In this document: positions 62,243 to 64,000 of the stretch, piece after piece
How the letters are laid out: the number at the start of each line of letters is the position of its first letter
How positions within the stretch are numbered: position 1 is the first letter of the stretch
Assembly: GCF_000159095.1 (NCBI RefSeq)
Contig: NZ_GG666300.1
Coordinates: 23,980 to 87,979, forward strand
Length of the DNA: 64,000 nt
Reading direction: 5' to 3'
From: Anaerococcus tetradius ATCC 35098
GTDB lineage: Bacteria; Bacillota; Clostridia; Tissierellales; Peptoniphilaceae
The notes under the pieces: generated by a model
What the model saw: only the letters and a program-made list of their open reading frames with translations
Databases searched by the model: none
What the model was told of the DNA's origin: nothing
Position numbers and translations under genes: made by a program

Positions 62243-63257
62243 TGCAAACACCGCAAACGAAAGCCAAACAAGTAGGACAGAAAGCCAAGAAAATGCTTCC
62301 GAATCTGTCCAACAAGGCCCTATTAGAAATCAACCTAAGCTAATCATATCAGATTACGAACTAAATCCCAAGATTGTCCAAGCAGGTGAAGATTTTGATT
62401 TATCCTTCACCCTCTACAACACCAACAATGAAAATACTATTTACAATCTAAAGGTAACCTTGGAACAGACCCTAGCCCAAGCTCCCCAAAGCTCAGGCTC
62501 AAATAATAACAACCTTGTATCCGATGGATCAGTTTTTACTCCAGTAGATAGGTCAAACACCTTCTATGTATCAGCCATTTATCCTGGCAACTGGACTAGC
62601 AAGGATATAACAATGAGCGTTCTACCAAACGCAAATCCTGGTCCCTATGTAGTTAATTTGACTATGGAGTATGAAGACTATCTCGGCAACCAATACAAGA
62701 GTGTCGAAACTATAGGCATCCCAGTTACCCAAAGGTCGGGAGTAAACTTTGGTAAGGTAAAGCTAAATGACCTAAGTGCAGGTACACCAAGCTCTCTTTC
62801 TGTAAATATCTACAACACTGGCAAGGATAACCTAAGCACAGTTATGGTAAGGGTCAAGGGAGAAGGCTTTACAGCCGATGAAGACGAAAGATTCATAGGA
62901 AACTTCAATGCAGGAAGTCAGGAAAGTTTCTCTTGCAACATCACTCCAACAAAAGAAGGCAAGATATCTGGCAAAATCGAAATAATCTACGAAGACTCAA
63001 GGGGTAAAATCTTCAAGCAGACCAAGGAATTTAAGGGAGAAGTAATGGGAGCTATGCCAGGTAAAGAAGGATCAGTCGATCCTAAAACTGGAGAAATGAT
63101 GGGAGATGCCCCTCAAGAAACTAATTCATCAGTCTTAGCTTCACCCTTCCTCTGGATAGGAATAATAATCATAGCTGCCCTCTTATTAATCCTAATAAGA
63201 AAGAAAATGAAAGCTAAGAAAGACGAGGAGCTAATAATAGAAGATGAAGATCAGTGA
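62232..63257 (+). CDS. Tail-anchored protein with CARDB/COG1361-like beta domains
   Basis: This 341-residue protein starts with a polar, Ser/Glu/Asn-rich 35-residue stretch and no signal peptide. Two Ig-like domains follow (about 36-165 and 170-275), with AGEDFDLSFTLYNTNNENTIYNLKVTL and GTPSSLSVNIYNTGKDNLSTVMVRV. Near the C-terminus is a membrane helix (about 305-322) and a charged tail. This is the COG1361-like architecture that pairs with MacB-type transporters. It overlaps the ATPase gene by 11 bases and the permease gene by 14 bases. Confidence 0.7.
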   Translation: MMGNANTANESQTSRTESQENASESVQQGPIRNQPKLIISDYELNPKIVQAGEDFDLSFTLYNTNNENTIYNLKVTLEQTLAQAPQSSGSNNNNLVSDGSVFTPVDRSNTFYVSAIYPGNWTSKDITMSVLPNANPGPYVVNLTMEYEDYLGNQYKSVETIGIPVTQRSGVNFGKVKLNDLSAGTPSSLSVNIYNTGKDNLSTVMVRVKGEGFTADEDERFIGNFNAGSQESFSCNITPTKEGKISGKIEIIYEDSRGKIFKQTKEFKGEVMGAMPGKEGSVDPKTGEMMGDAPQETNSSVLASPFLWIGIIIIAALLLILIRKKMKAKKDEELIIEDEDQ

Positions 63258-64000
63258 TAGACTTACGATGGCCCTAAGAAACTTAGTCAGAAGAAAATCG
63301 AGGACTATCTTGACCATCCTATCCGTAGTAATCGGTGCAAGCTCCATCATCCTCATGATGGCCTTTGCCCTAGGCATCAACCAAAAACAAAAGGACATGA
63401 TAGACTCCTTTGGTGGGCTAACCTCTATCACCATTCTAACGGAAAATAATGGTGGAAGTACAAAGGTTGATGAAGCGAGCATTTCTAAGCTAGAACAAAT
63501 CAAAGGAGTAAAGGTAGTTGTTCCCTACAAGTCCTTTTACAGTCAAATTTTACTTAAAGATGACGAATCATATAGCATAGATGGTGAAATCCAAGTTGTT
63601 CCCGACAAGGTCATAGACAAAATTACAAGCGATATGCTTGATTGGGGAAGTAAGATGAATAAATCTGAAGATAAAATCCTCCTAGGCTCTCAAGTTAAAG
63701 CATCTAAGATTAAAAGGTCTAATGGTGGCTACTCAGAAGAACCGGTCAATGACTTTGACTACCAAAAACACAAGTACATTCTTAGGCTGGGATGGAGAGA
63801 TGAAAGTGACGATGGAGTCAATTTCACAAGCAAGGATGAGCAAAATAATGAGGACAATAAGCCCCAATTCGTAGACCTAGCAGTAGAACTTGCTGGAAAG
63901 ATGAATGCCAAATCCTTTATCACGGGATGGACTTCTATAATAAATGAGAATTTCTACAAAAAACTTCAAAAGGAAGACAAAAAACTTGCCAATTCCCAAC
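63244..64000 (+). CDS. MacB/FtsX-type ABC permease (cut by window end)
   Basis: At least 252 residues are visible. KISDRLTMALRNLVRRKSRT is the cytoplasmic amphipathic start, then one membrane helix (ILTILSVVIGASSIILMMAFALG), then a large extracytoplasmic MacB periplasmic-core-like domain (from about residue 45). The frame is open to the end of the window. The three remaining helices should lie beyond. It works with the ATPase at 61526. Confidence 0.85.
   Translation, partial: MKISDRLTMALRNLVRRKSRTILTILSVVIGASSIILMMAFALGINQKQKDMIDSFGGLTSITILTENNGGSTKVDEASISKLEQIKGVKVVVPYKSFYSQILLKDDESYSIDGEIQVVPDKVIDKITSDMLDWGSKMNKSEDKILLGSQVKASKIKRSNGGYSEEPVNDFDYQKHKYILRLGWRDESDDGVNFTSKDEQNNEDNKPQFVDLAVELAGKMNAKSFITGWTSIINENFYKKLQKEDKKLANSQ

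Overview
The window is low-GC bacterial DNA with Firmicutes-type gene content: T-box leaders, strong ribosome binding sites, an arginine deiminase, HydEFG hydrogenase maturases, short lipoprotein signals and an oxygen-independent choline pathway. The gene set and codon style fit an anaerobic coccus of the Peptoniphilaceae. Anaerococcus is my best guess, by inference only, because no rRNA or tRNA gene is visible. No CRISPR array, tRNA, rRNA or complete mobile element was found.

Layout. 1-2.3 kb: an XRE repressor/ImmA-type protease pair divergent from a Y-family DNA polymerase, with an operator-rich gap that looks like a LexA-independent damage switch. 2.4-6 kb: a GntR-controlled ABC exporter operon. 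6-14.5 kb: malic enzyme, a ModE-like regulator, then housekeeping genes (HAD phosphatase, WalJ-type hydrolase, TtcA-like enzyme, UppP, 3-methyladenine glycosylase, GH13 glucosidase, GltS). 14.6-18.6 kb: a surface-glycan operon (two glycosyltransferases, a Wzz-like protein, a degenerate CpsD-like ATPase, an SH3 lipoprotein). 19-29.5 kb: an FMN-bind-like lipoprotein, arcA, uraA, a broken mntP, two related secreted proteins, CtpA, MgtE, acyl-ACP thioesterase and a degenerate HD-domain protein. 29.6-33.6 kb: hydE facing hydF-hydG. 33.8-41.3 kb: T-box-controlled metNIQ, glutathione peroxidase, an AMMECR1-domain protein and T-box-controlled ileS.

41.4-59.1 kb is the centrepiece: a choline-degrading glycyl-radical bacterial microcompartment (cut) island. 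It appears to be one co-directional operon from a MerR-type promoter with a 19-bp spacer. It encodes a transporter, six BMC-domain shell proteins, one pentameric vertex protein, CutC and CutD, an active aldehyde dehydrogenase, a second aldehyde dehydrogenase homologue lacking the catalytic cysteine, PduL phosphotransacylase, an iron alcohol dehydrogenase, EutP- and EutJ-like accessory proteins, and a distal module of TPR protein, DUF4037 nucleotidyltransferase, DUF4125 protein and MerR regulator. Choline would be split to trimethylamine and acetaldehyde inside the shell. Acetaldehyde is then dismuted to acetyl-CoA (to acetyl phosphate by PduL) and ethanol.

The island is more AT-rich and less compact in codon style than its surroundings. 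It lies between a decayed NUDIX gene (41370) and an intact relative (59948), with an IS3-type end remnant and a broken metallopeptidase gene on its right side, so it was probably acquired horizontally. From 59.9 kb the host background resumes: NUDIX hydrolase, FemX-like transferase and a MacB/LolD-type ABC system cut by the window end.

The least explained parts are the TPR-nucleotidyltransferase-DUF4125 module, the dead aldehyde dehydrogenase, the EutJ-like gene with an apparent ATC start, and the XRE/ImmA-polymerase switch.
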